From Sphingosinicella terrae (GTDB lineage: Bacteria; Pseudomonadota; Alphaproteobacteria; Sphingomonadales; Sphingomonadaceae): 64,000 nucleotides of DNA. The position numbers and the translations under genes were made by a program. Shown here one piece after another: positions 45,742 through 54,036 of this stretch (the first letter of the stretch is position 1; each line of letters starts with the position of its first letter). The notes under the pieces are model-generated. The model saw nothing but the letters and a program-made list of their open reading frames with translations, searched no databases and had not been told where the DNA came from. The stretch covers positions 1-64,000 of the forward strand of contig NZ_QDFY01000015.1 of the NCBI RefSeq assembly GCF_003347635.1. The letters are read 5' to 3'.

Positions 45742-46947
45742 ATGCGTTCGTTCGCATGGCGCGTACGCACCCCGTCATCAGGTTTGATCAGGCCCGAGCC
45801 CGGCGCCTCGCGCGCGGCGGCGCCTCTGTGGCGGAATGACCGGCACCGCATCTTCCGGCATAAGGGTGCCGTGGACGGGGACGAGCGGCTTTGGCTGGAT
45901 GCGCGCGGCTGGGCAAAGGTCGCGGCCTTGTGGGCGGGCATTTCGATCGCGTGGACGCCCGCAACCTTGCTCATCGGCCCCGGGGCCGTCTTCGAGGTAG
46001 CGGCGCTGGGTTCGGCGCTGCTGCTGAATCTGATCCATTTCGCGCCATGGGCGCTCTCGGTGCCCTGGTTTCTCGCCCTCGCACGCCGTTTTCCGATCGG
46101 CGTCGGCCCCAGCGGGCGCCGCCATGTCGCGCTGTTCGCCTTGCTCTCGCTGGCCGTCGTGCCGCTGTTCACCGCGGCGGGCACGGCCGTCTCGCGCCTC
46201 CTGCTGGGCGCAGCGGGGGGCTTGGGTCCGGGCGAAGCACTCGCCGGCTTCTGGCAAGCCGTCCTGATCACCGGCCTTTTCGCCTTTCCCACCTATCTGG
46301 CCCTGGTCGCGATCGGACAGACGATGGCGTTCGTGGAGCGCGATCGGCGCCGCGAGCGTCTCTTGTCGAAGGCCCGCGCCGACGCCTTGCGGGTCCAGGT
46401 CGCTCCGCACTTCCTGTTCAATGCGCTGAACGCGATCTCGGCGCTCGGCTATTCCGATCCGGCCCAGGCGGATCGCGCCATGGTCAGGCTCGCAGCGCTG
46501 CTTCGCGCGACGCTGGAACGTCCGGAGCGAACATCGCTTCGTGACGAGCTGATGCTGATCTGCGATCAGGTCGAGCTTCACCGCTTGCTGCTCGGCGACC
46601 GGCTGACCTTCGATCTCGAAGTCGAGGCCGATGCCTGGAAAGGAGAGGTGCCGGCACTGCTGCTCCAGCCGCTGGTCGAGAACGCCCTCGTCCACGGCCT
46701 TTCCCGGCTTCCCGAGGGAGGGCGCCTCACCATTGTCGCTACGCGCGATTGCGATGATTTGATCATCGAGATCGCGAACGACGCGCCGGCACGCGCCGGA
46801 GAGTCGCCGAGGCCCCGGATCGGCATCGCCAACGTCGAAGCCCGGCTCGCTGTGGCCCATCCCGGCCGGTCGACGCTCGACTTCGGGCTCGCCGGCGGCA
46901 GGGCACGGACGGTCCTGCGCCTGCCTTTCGTCGCCGAATCCTCATGA
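45742..46947 (+). CDS. LytS/AlgZ-type sensor histidine kinase
   Basis: The frame encodes up to 401 residues. Several membrane segments lie between about residues 58 and 195. The kinase domain has the His box VQVAPHFLFNALNAISAL, the N box LLQPLVENALVHGL and a G-box IGIANVEARLAV. This is the His_kinase family that pairs with LytTR response regulators. The first 40 residues are basic and of low quality; a GTG at 45871 (in GAVDGDERLW) is a likely true start. It overlaps the response regulator by four bases (ATGA), a coupled pair. Confidence 0.9.
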   Translation: MRSFAWRVRTPSSGLIRPEPGASRAAAPLWRNDRHRIFRHKGAVDGDERLWLDARGWAKVAALWAGISIAWTPATLLIGPGAVFEVAALGSALLLNLIHFAPWALSVPWFLALARRFPIGVGPSGRRHVALFALLSLAVVPLFTAAGTAVSRLLLGAAGGLGPGEALAGFWQAVLITGLFAFPTYLALVAIGQTMAFVERDRRRERLLSKARADALRVQVAPHFLFNALNAISALGYSDPAQADRAMVRLAALLRATLERPERTSLRDELMLICDQVELHRLLLGDRLTFDLEVEADAWKGEVPALLLQPLVENALVHGLSRLPEGGRLTIVATRDCDDLIIEIANDAPARAGESPRPRIGIANVEARLAVAHPGRSTLDFGLAGGRARTVLRLPFVAESS

Positions 46948-47666
46948 TCCGCGCGGCGATGATCGAGGATGTGGCGCTCGCCCGCGATCGGCTGCGTCAC
47001 ATGCTCCAGGTCCACGGCGATCTGCGGCTGGTCGGCGAGGCCGGCGACATGAAGCGCGGCGCCGCCCTCATCCGCTCGGCCGAGCCCGACCTGCTCTTCC
47101 TCGACGTCACTCTGCCCGACGGCGAAGGGCCGGACCTGATCCGCGGCCTGCCCCGCGAGCAGCGCCCGCTGGTCATCTTCCTCACCGCGCGCGCCGACCA
47201 CGCCCTCCCCGCCTTCGAGGTCGAAGCGATCGATTATCTGCTGAAGCCGGTCGGCGAGGAGGCGCTGGCGAGGGCGCTCGATCGTGCGCGACGCCGCTTG
47301 GCCGCCGGAACCGAGGCGCACGCCCCATCGAGGCATATCGCCGTTCGCGATGGGAGCCGAACCGATCTGGTGCCGATCGACGCGATCGATCTTGTCGAGG
47401 CGGCGGGCCATTATCTTTGCATCCACGCCGACGGACGGGTGCATCTGCTTCGCGAGGCGCTGGCGGTCCTCGCCGATCGGCTCGGCCCGGCCGGTTTCGT
47501 TCGCGTCCACCGGTCCGCGCTCGTCCGCGCCGGAGCCGTCGAGACGATAACCGAAAGGCGCAATGGCGACGCCGACCTGCGGCTGCGCAGCGGCGCCACG
47601 GTGCCGCTGAGCCGAACCCATCGTCCGGCGCTGGAGCGGGCGCTCGGGCGCAAGAGCGGTTTCTAG
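46944..47666 (+). CDS. LytTR-family response regulator
   Basis: The 240-residue protein has a receiver domain (acidic IEDVALARDRL, phospho-acceptor Asp in LLFLDVTLPDGEG, LTARADHALPAFEVEAIDYLLKPV with the conserved Lys) and a LytTR DNA-binding domain (DAIDLVEAAGHYLCIHADG, GFVRVHRSALVRAGAV). Its start overlaps the kinase stop, so the two form a two-component system. The target is unknown. Confidence 0.93.
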   Translation: MIRAAMIEDVALARDRLRHMLQVHGDLRLVGEAGDMKRGAALIRSAEPDLLFLDVTLPDGEGPDLIRGLPREQRPLVIFLTARADHALPAFEVEAIDYLLKPVGEEALARALDRARRRLAAGTEAHAPSRHIAVRDGSRTDLVPIDAIDLVEAAGHYLCIHADGRVHLLREALAVLADRLGPAGFVRVHRSALVRAGAVETITERRNGDADLRLRSGATVPLSRTHRPALERALGRKSGF

Positions 47667-47875
47667 TCGGATGGGACCAGTCAATCGCGGCAAACCAAGA
47701 CGCTGACCGGATGATCTGAGGCAATCAGATCATCCCGCCTGGTCGCGTCGTGCGGGAGACGCTGGTCCCGGCTCGTGCCTTGCGGCGCACGGCTGGCGCC
47801 CGGACTGGTCCGCCGCCCTTGTCTCTGAGGTACGAGCAGCCGCACGGGGCGGCGGATGTTCGACCGGAGGCCGCC

Positions 47876-49141
47876 ATGCTCCCCTTCCGACTGCTTGCCG
47901 CTCTGCTTCTCGCCGCCACGCCCGCCTTCGCCTTGCAGCGTCCCGCTGCCGAAGCACCGGCGCCGGCGCTCGAGCTGCGCGGAGGGCTGTGGTTCGACGG
48001 CGAGCGCTTCTCGCCCGGCTCCTGGTATTCGATCGACGGCAGACTGACGGCGAGCCGGCCGGAAAGGATCGACGCCGTCCTCGACCTCACTGGCCGCTTC
48101 ATCCTCCCGTCGCTCATCGAGGCGCACAATCACGACGCCCAAAGCGGTCGATTTGGCGCGATTTCCAATGCCAAGAACATGCATGCGGGCATATTCCATT
48201 CGATCCAGCTCTGCTCGCGACCGTCCGCGCGGGAGGACTATGGCGGATTCTTCGGCCAACCGGGGATGATGACGGTGCGCTATGCGGAGGCCTGCCTCTC
48301 CGCCGCGGACGGCCACCCCCTCGGCATCGCCTTGGCGTCCTCCCGGCAGTTCGGAATCGAGATGGAGCCGGCGGAGGCGCGGCGCTTCTACGATCCCGTC
48401 GACACGCTTGCGGATCTGGACCGCCTGTGGCCGGAATTGCTGGAGCGTAGGCCGCGCCTCATCAAGATCATCCTCATCAACAGCGAGCGGCGTGCCCAGG
48501 AGCTCGCCGACCCGTCCACCTTCGGCTTTCGCGGAATCGATCCGGCCCTGGTCGTTCCGATCGTCGAACGCGCCCACCGGGCCGGCATTCGCGTCGTCGC
48601 CCACGCCGACACTGCGGCGGACTTCGCTATCGCCGTCCGGGCCGGAGCCGACATCATCGCCCATTTGCCGGGCTACCGGATCGCCCCTGGGATGAACGCG
48701 GCCAATTACCGTCTTTCCGACGCCATCGTCGCCGAAGCCGCCCGGCGCGGAACCATCGTCATCACCACCGCCGGCGTCGCCCGGCACGACATGGCGCGCA
48801 GGCCGGAAAACGCCGCGACCCTGCAGGCGCTCCAGCGCGAAAATCTCCGCCTCCTTCGTGATGCGGGCGTCACGCTCGCGCTCGGCAGCGACGATGTGAT
48901 GGGCACGGTGGTGGACGAGCTCGTCTATCTCGACGGGCTCGGCATCTTTCCCCGGGGAGAGCTGCTCCGCCGCGCCACCGCCGATACCGCCCGCGCCATG
49001 TTCCCGGAGGCAGCGATCGGCCGCTTCGCCGAGGGCGCCGAGGCGAACCTGCTCGCCTTCGATGGCGATCCGACGGTGGATATCGAGATCCTGCGCCGTC
49101 CGGTGCTGCGGGTGCAGCGGGGAATGGTGCTCGGCCGGTGA
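47876..49141 (+). CDS. Secreted amidohydrolase-family protein
   Basis: The 421-residue protein has a signal peptide (LPFRLLAALLLAATPAFA) and a metal-dependent hydrolase fold. The N-terminal metal motif is LIEAHNHDA, followed by RVVAHADT, a second-shell block DIIAHLPG and the Asp block LALGSDDVMG. The C-terminal FAEGAEANLLAFDGDP is the usual beta-sandwich return. Substrate unknown; relatives include imidazolonepropionase-like and prolidase-like enzymes. I used the ATG that exposes the signal peptide, since the frame is open 42 codons further up. Confidence 0.85.
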   Translation: MLPFRLLAALLLAATPAFALQRPAAEAPAPALELRGGLWFDGERFSPGSWYSIDGRLTASRPERIDAVLDLTGRFILPSLIEAHNHDAQSGRFGAISNAKNMHAGIFHSIQLCSRPSAREDYGGFFGQPGMMTVRYAEACLSAADGHPLGIALASSRQFGIEMEPAEARRFYDPVDTLADLDRLWPELLERRPRLIKIILINSERRAQELADPSTFGFRGIDPALVVPIVERAHRAGIRVVAHADTAADFAIAVRAGADIIAHLPGYRIAPGMNAANYRLSDAIVAEAARRGTIVITTAGVARHDMARRPENAATLQALQRENLRLLRDAGVTLALGSDDVMGTVVDELVYLDGLGIFPRGELLRRATADTARAMFPEAAIGRFAEGAEANLLAFDGDPTVDIEILRRPVLRVQRGMVLGR

Positions 49142-49339
49142 CAGAATCTTCGTTTCATGCGCGAGAAGGCGAGGCGTGAGCCTGGTGATCCGAGCGCTCG
49201 CGGCCGATTTCCAGGGCGGAGATCGACCCCGTCGCCGGCCGTGCAGGCGGGCGCCCGGCCGGCGCCGCCGGGACTCGCGACCGGTCCGGTGTCGCTCCAT
49301 CGCGCTTGGTGCTGGCCGCCGCCAGGTGCCTTCCCGGCT

Positions 49340-49519
49340 CTATCGCAGCTTCGCGATCCGAATGCCGTCGGTCCTGGCGCGGTCCTCGACCGATTCCTCG
49401 CTGCGGGTCAGGGCCTTGGCGATTGCCTTGAGCCCCATGCCCTTGCCGGCCAGCACGCGCAGCTTCGCGATTTCCTCGCTCGTCCAGGGCTGGCGATGAC
49501 GGACGAACGGACGCGCCAT
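49340..49519 (-). CDS. Small Myb/SANT-like helix-turn-helix protein
   Basis: The 59-residue protein reads MARPFVRHRQPWTSEEIAKL, then LAGKGMGLKAIAKALTRSEESV, a single three-helix domain with the Trp and spacing of small SANT/Myb-like DNA-binding proteins found in sphingomonads. The ATG overlaps the TGA of the upstream lysine-rich gene by one base (TGATG). Function unknown. Confidence 0.7.
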   Translation of the reverse strand: MARPFVRHRQPWTSEEIAKLRVLAGKGMGLKAIAKALTRSEESVEDRARTDGIRIAKLR

Positions 49520-49629
49520 CAGGTCCTTGCCACCACGCCCTTGGTCGAGGGATTGGCGGCGATCTTCTTCGCCACCTCCTTCTTCGGCTTGCGGGCCTCC
49601 TTGTTGCTCTTCTTCTGCCCCTTGGCCAT
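49519..49629 (-). CDS. Small lysine-rich protein
   Basis: The 36-residue protein begins MAKGQKKSNKEARKPKKEVA and is about one third Lys. Such tiny basic proteins recur in alphaproteobacterial genomes without a known role. It has a GAGGAGAG ribosome site and is translationally coupled to the Myb-like gene. Confidence 0.6.
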   Translation of the reverse strand: MAKGQKKSNKEARKPKKEVAKKIAANPSTKGVVART

Positions 49630-49716
49630 GACTGCTCTCCTCGCCGGAAGGTCCGGCGACGCGTTCCTAGCCCAGCCCGGCCCATAGGACTAGCGCCGCA
49701 TGGTGGCGCCGGCCGT

Positions 49717-50586
49717 CTAGGCGGCGGCCTCCCCCTCGAGCCATTCGCGAAAGACGCGCATCGCCGCTGTCTCGCGCCGTGAATTCAGCCGGGTCAGCCA
49801 ATAGCGGCCGGCCGGGAGCGCGATCGCGAACGGCTGTACGAGCCGTTCGGCCGACAACTCGTTCGCGAACATCACCGGCGGCGCGAGCGCGATGCCATGG
49901 CCGGACAAAGCCGCGGCGATCATCAGGGCCGAACTGTCGAAGACCGGCCCGCGCAGCGGCGGACTGGCGGCGCCGGCCAGCGCGAACCAACGCGGCCATT
50001 CGTCGGCGCGGTAGGAGCGCAGCAGCGTCTCACGCTGCAGGTCGGCGGGCGCCTTGAGACGCGCCGCCACCGGCGGCGCGGCGAGCGGCGCGAGAGGCGC
50101 GTCCAGAATCGGCACGGCCTGGGTGCCGTGCCAGGCGCCGTCGCCATAGCGGATCGCGCAGTCGAGGCCCTCGCCGGCGAGGTCGACGCGGTTGTTGTTG
50201 GTCATCAGCCGCAGGTCGATGCCGGGATGATCGCGCGCGAAGCGGTGGAGACGGGGAAGGAGCCAACCCACCGCGAAGGTGCCGATCACGCCGACATTGA
50301 GCACCTCGCGGAAGCGGCCGCCGACGAACAGGTCGAGCGTGGCTCCGACCCGATCGAAGCTCTCGGCGAGCACCGGGACGAGCGCGGCGCCCTCGTCGGT
50401 CAGGGCGAGACCGCGGGGCAACCGGCGGAACAGCCGCGCGCCGAGACGCTGCTCGAGCAGGGCGACCTGATGGCTGACCGCGCCCTGGCTGACGCATAGT
50501 TCGATGGCGGCGCGGGTGAAGTTGAGATGGCGGGCGGCGGCCTCGAAGGCGCGGAGCTGGTTGAGCGGGAGCTGGGCGCGTTCCAT
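49717..50586 (-). CDS. LysR-family regulator (GcvA/AmpR-like)
   Basis: The 289-residue protein has the winged HTH PLNQLRAFEAAARHLNFTRAA, VSQGAVSHQVALLEQRLGARL and RLPRGLALTDEG, the GcvA/AmpR subgroup wording. The C-terminal domain is a standard LysR co-inducer fold. An ATG eight codons further upstream (50610) is also open. It is divergent from the B3 beta-lactamase gene with about 100 bases between starts, the typical AmpR-to-beta-lactamase arrangement, so it probably controls that gene. Confidence 0.9.
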   Translation of the reverse strand: MERAQLPLNQLRAFEAAARHLNFTRAAIELCVSQGAVSHQVALLEQRLGARLFRRLPRGLALTDEGAALVPVLAESFDRVGATLDLFVGGRFREVLNVGVIGTFAVGWLLPRLHRFARDHPGIDLRLMTNNNRVDLAGEGLDCAIRYGDGAWHGTQAVPILDAPLAPLAAPPVAARLKAPADLQRETLLRSYRADEWPRWFALAGAASPPLRGPVFDSSALMIAAALSGHGIALAPPVMFANELSAERLVQPFAIALPAGRYWLTRLNSRRETAAMRVFREWLEGEAAA

Positions 50587-50602
50587 GGCCGATCCATGAA
50601 TG

Positions 50603-50627
50603 CTTCTCATGGCTTCGTCGAGAGAAG
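50603..50627. promoter_or_regulatory. Candidate LysR operator between regulator and beta-lactamase
   Basis: CTTCTC and GAGAAG form an inverted repeat with a 13-base spacer in the divergent promoter region. Dyads of this size and position are typical LysR recognition boxes. No binding data are available. Confidence 0.4.
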
Positions 50628-50686
50628 ATGCTTTGTGCCCTCGGACGGTAGCGGGCATCGATCGGCGACCGGCAAGGGAGGCCAGG

Positions 50687-51583
50687 ATGAAGACAAGGAT
50701 GCAGTTCATGGCAGGATTGATGGCGGCCGCGCTGGCCGTGGCGGCGCAGGCGCAGCCGGCCGACGACCCGCTGACCCGGCCGATCGCCCCGGAATATTCG
50801 GCTCGATGGCTCGGCGCGCAGGCGCCGGCTCGGATACATGGGCGGACCCATGCCGTCGGTTTCGAGGGGTTGAACGTCGTGCTCGTCGATACCGGCGACG
50901 GCCTGCTCCTGTTCGACGGCGCGGTTCCCCAGGCGGTGGACGAGGTCGAGGCGAACATTCGCCGGCTCGGATTCTCGATCGACGACGTCCGCTACATCTT
51001 CAGCACGGAGCCGCATTACGATCATGCTGGCGGCATCGCCGCTCTGGCGCGCGACAGCGGCGCCACCGTGGTGGCGAGCGCAGCCGCGGCCGAGGTGTTG
51101 CGCAGCGGCCGCGTCGGTCCCGAAGATCCGCAGGCGGCGCACCTGCCGCCCTTCCCTGCGGTCGAGACCGTCCGCGTCGTGGCCGACGGAGAGACGCTGC
51201 GGCTCGGCGATACCGAGGTGGTTGCCGTGGCGACGCCGGGACATACCGTCGGGAGCATGAGCTGGCGCTGGCGCTCCTGCGAGCAAGCCGGCTGCGCGAA
51301 TATCGTCTTCGCGGCGAGCCTCAACCCGGTTTCGGCCGACGGCTACCGGTTCAGCGCACATCCCGAGGTGGTGGCGACGTTCAGGACCAGCCACGCCGTC
51401 TTCCGGGCTATGCCCTGCGATATTCTGCTGACCTCGCACCCCGACCAGCAACAGGCTTCGCGGATCTCCCGCCTGGCCGCTGGGCGCGTGCCCAATCCCT
51501 TCATCGACCCGGCAGCGTGTCGCGCTTATGCCGACACTAGCGAGCAGAGGCTGGCGGCGCGGCTGGCCGACGAGGCACGCTGA
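50687..51583 (+). CDS. Subclass B3 metallo-beta-lactamase, Glu116 variant
   Basis: The 298-residue protein has a signal peptide (MAGLMAAALAVAAQAQ) and the B3 layout, without the extra helices of glyoxalase II. The metal motif, normally HxHxDH, reads EPHYDH in STEPHYDHAGG: position 116 is Glu, and His118, Asp120 and His121 are kept. His196 (ATPGHTVGSMSW) and His263 (LTSHPDQQ) are present. B3 enzymes with Glu116 (the B3-E type, SIE-1 of Sphingobium being the known case) hydrolyse beta-lactams. AAGGGAGG precedes the start. The divergent LysR gene is the likely regulator. Confidence 0.88.
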   Translation: MKTRMQFMAGLMAAALAVAAQAQPADDPLTRPIAPEYSARWLGAQAPARIHGRTHAVGFEGLNVVLVDTGDGLLLFDGAVPQAVDEVEANIRRLGFSIDDVRYIFSTEPHYDHAGGIAALARDSGATVVASAAAAEVLRSGRVGPEDPQAAHLPPFPAVETVRVVADGETLRLGDTEVVAVATPGHTVGSMSWRWRSCEQAGCANIVFAASLNPVSADGYRFSAHPEVVATFRTSHAVFRAMPCDILLTSHPDQQQASRISRLAAGRVPNPFIDPAACRAYADTSEQRLAARLADEAR

Positions 51584-51649
51584 AAGACGCTTGCCTCCCC
51601 GCCCCTACGCGCCAACGGACCGGACGAGGGAAACCGAATCGCCATCGGC

Positions 51650-51805
51650 ATGGGCCAATTCCACCTGCCCACGGCGACCCGGCTGGAGCGGCACATCCTC
51701 GTTGCCGAAAAGGGTGACGGATACGATATCGCCGACGGTCTGCCCCAGGAGCCCTGGCGCCGGCTGGCCACCCGCGCCCTGCTCGTCTATTCCGTCGCCG
51801 GGTGA
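51650..51805 (+). CDS. Possible small protein
   Basis: A 51-codon frame begins with ATG GGC CAA and encodes a mixed sequence (LERHILVAEKGDGYDIADG and EPWRRLATRALLVYSVAG). Third codon positions are strongly G/C, better than in the frame on the opposite strand. The ribosome site is weak and no family is recognised. Confidence 0.35.
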   Translation: MGQFHLPTATRLERHILVAEKGDGYDIADGLPQEPWRRLATRALLVYSVAG

Positions 51806-51819
51806 GACGAGAGGCGAAG

Positions 51820-52251
51820 ATGGTCCGGACCATGATCTCCATGTTGCGAGGTCGGCACCTCCTCGCGGCGACATTGCTGGCTGCGCCGGCAGCGGCGGCG
51901 GTTCCTGATTATGCGGCCTTCATCATCCCGGACGGCGCGTCCGATCGGGTGATCAGCGTCGAGCATTTCGCCTGCATGGCCGATCGCGGCTACATCGAGG
52001 CCGGATCGCACGAATGCGTCGAAGCCGAGCTGGCGCGGCTGCAGCCGCGCCTCGATGCCGCCGCGGCGGCGGCCGGGCGCGGGCTCGCGGAAGCGCAGGC
52101 GGAATGGGTCGCCACGCGCTGGGTGCGCTGCGACGCCGAGGCGGCGCTTGAAAGCGAAACGATGGCGCCGCTGGTTCGCGATGGCTGCCGCCTCGACGAG
52201 ACCGTCCGCCGCCTGCTGTGGCTGGAGAGCCTCGCCCCGGCCAGGTCCTGA
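51820..52251 (+). CDS. LprI-type (DUF1311-like) secreted protein
   Basis: The 143-residue protein has an N-terminal signal (LRGRHLLAATLLAAPAAAA) and a mature part with four Cys in the order of the LprI/DUF1311 family: HFACMAD, SHECVEAELARL, WVRCDAEAAL and RDGCRLDETVRRLLW, plus the AQAEWVATR block. Family members inhibit lysozyme in some species. An ATG at 51802 and others inside the signal are possible starts. No gene next to it gives further context. Confidence 0.65.
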   Translation: MVRTMISMLRGRHLLAATLLAAPAAAAVPDYAAFIIPDGASDRVISVEHFACMADRGYIEAGSHECVEAELARLQPRLDAAAAAAGRGLAEAQAEWVATRWVRCDAEAALESETMAPLVRDGCRLDETVRRLLWLESLAPARS

Positions 52252-52400
52252 AACCCGCGGCTCGGAGCCTTTCCGGGACATCGATTGTTGAAATTTCCCG
52301 TTGCTCTCTCGGCCGCGACCGGGGACAACCGAGGCAGAGAGGATCGCATCGACCGCTCGACGGGGCGCTGGCCCCGGGGGCTTCGAACGGGAGATTGAGG

Positions 52401-52646
52401 ATGAGCCTTCCCTTGCTTGCCTCCTTGCTGCTCGTCGCGGCGCAGGACCGTCTGACCACCCAATCGGAGGAACCGGTCGCGCCGGGCGACCGGCCGCCGG
52501 CGACCGGCACCCCCGCGCCCGCCGCTCCGCCGGAGGCCGAGGCGCAGGAACCGGAAGCAGGCCGTTCGGAAGAGGTCTGCCGGCGCGTGGCCGTCTATGA
52601 CGATTTCGGCCGCCAGCGCAGCCGCCGGGTCTGCCGCCCCCGCTGA
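52401..52646 (+). CDS. Small secreted Pro/Ala-rich protein with a C-terminal Cys pair
   Basis: The 81-residue product has a short signal (SLPLLASLLLVAAQ), a Pro/Ala/Glu linker, and a compact end EEVCRRVAVYDDFGRQRSRR with a second Cys four residues from the C terminus, so a disulfide hairpin is likely. The start has GAGATTGAGG upstream. Similar short proteins are frequent in sphingomonads; function unknown. Confidence 0.6.
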   Translation: MSLPLLASLLLVAAQDRLTTQSEEPVAPGDRPPATGTPAPAAPPEAEAQEPEAGRSEEVCRRVAVYDDFGRQRSRRVCRPR

Positions 52647-52795
52647 GGCGCCGGCCGCGACGCGGGCTCGCATCGGCGCATCCGGGCTTGGGTTTCGCGC
52701 GGTGATGGCGCGCGCATTCACCGGCCGGGTCCGGCTTTCAGCTTGATTGCCGCCTTTCGCCCGGCGAAAGCGTGATCCGGACGGGAGCGAGGCGA

Positions 52796-53983
52796 ATGAA
52801 GGCGGAGAGCCGGATCGTGCTGGCGCTGGCGGCGAGCCAGGCGCTGCATCAGACGAGCGCGGTGCTGATCGTCACGATCGGCGGGCTCGCCGGAATGCTG
52901 CTCGCGCCCGAACCGGCGATGGCGACCCTGCCGCTGGCGACGATCGCGCTCGGCACGGCGCTCACGATCGTCCCGGCCTCGCTGCTGATGGCGCGGATCG
53001 GCCGCAAGGCAGGCTTTCTTATCGGCGCGCTCGCCGGCGCCGGCGCCGGGGCAGTCGGCGCGTGGGGCCTTCTCAGCGGCAGCTTCGTCCTGCTTTGTGC
53101 AGGCACGGGGCTGGCGGGAGTGTATCAGGGGTTCGCGCAATATTACCGCTTCGCCGCCGCCGAAGCTGCGGAGGAGGCGAATCGCGGCCGGGCCATTTCC
53201 TGGGTGCTGGCCGGCGGCGTGATCGCCGCCCTTGCCGGGCCTGCTTTGGGGACGTCGACGCGGGGCCTGCTCGCGGCCGATTATGCGGGTTCGTTCCTGG
53301 CCGTGCTCCTGCTCGGCCTCGCCGCCGCGGTCCTGCTCGCCTTCACGCGGCTGCCGCAAGCGGAGGCGTCATCGCCGGGCGAGGCGCCTGCGCGGTCGCT
53401 GCGCGAGATTGCGCGCCAGCCCCTGTTCCGCGTTGCGGTCATCGGCGCCGCCGCCGCCTTCGGGGTGATGGTGACGGTGATGACCGCGACGCCGATCTCG
53501 ATGGTCGCGCACGCCCACGATGTCGGCAGCGCCGCCATGGTCATCCAGTGGCACGTGCTCGGCATGTTCCTGCCCTCCTTCTTCTCCGGGCCGCTGATCC
53601 GGCGGGTCGGCGCTCTCCCGCTCATGCTCGGCGGGACGGCGCTGCTGGCGGGCCATGTCGCTATCGCCCTCTCAGGGACGGCGCTGCTCAACTTCCTGAG
53701 CGGACTGGTGCTGGTCGGAGTGGGCTGGAACTTCCTCTATGTCGGGGGCAGCACCCTGCTCCTCGACACCTATCGGCCGAGCGAACGCGCCAAGGTGCAG
53801 GCGCTCAACGATTTCCTCATCGTCGGGGTGGCCGCCGCCGGCTCCTTCTCCGCCGGAGCCCTGGCCGACGCCTTCGGCTGGCGCGGCGTCAATCTCGCCG
53901 CCTTGCCGGTACTCCTCCTTGCCGCCCTTGCCATCGCCGCGGCGCTTCGACTGGAGCGGCGCAGGGTTTCAGCGATGAGCTGA
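52796..53983 (+). CDS. MFS transporter
   Basis: The 395-residue protein has about twelve membrane segments and the MFS loop motif MARIGRKAGFLIGALAGA between segments 2 and 3. It resembles sphingomonad MFS members of the drug or unknown type (NRGRAISWVLAGGVIAALAGPAL in the middle; YRPSERAKVQALNDFLIVGV in the second half). The start is the ATG behind GGGAGCGAGG. Another open frame over the same bases is a shadow. Substrate unknown. Confidence 0.85.
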   Translation: MKAESRIVLALAASQALHQTSAVLIVTIGGLAGMLLAPEPAMATLPLATIALGTALTIVPASLLMARIGRKAGFLIGALAGAGAGAVGAWGLLSGSFVLLCAGTGLAGVYQGFAQYYRFAAAEAAEEANRGRAISWVLAGGVIAALAGPALGTSTRGLLAADYAGSFLAVLLLGLAAAVLLAFTRLPQAEASSPGEAPARSLREIARQPLFRVAVIGAAAAFGVMVTVMTATPISMVAHAHDVGSAAMVIQWHVLGMFLPSFFSGPLIRRVGALPLMLGGTALLAGHVAIALSGTALLNFLSGLVLVGVGWNFLYVGGSTLLLDTYRPSERAKVQALNDFLIVGVAAAGSFSAGALADAFGWRGVNLAALPVLLLAALAIAAALRLERRRVSAMS

Positions 53984-54036
53984 CCGGCATGATCGGTTCT
54001 ACGCCCCTCATCGTCTTGGCGCGGGCGGCGCGTAGC

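Noticed and set aside
51605-51874. Minus-strand open frame opposite the small plus-strand frame
   Set aside because: Third-position G/C is lower than for the plus-strand frame and there is no ribosome site; neither is certain, but the plus frame is better.
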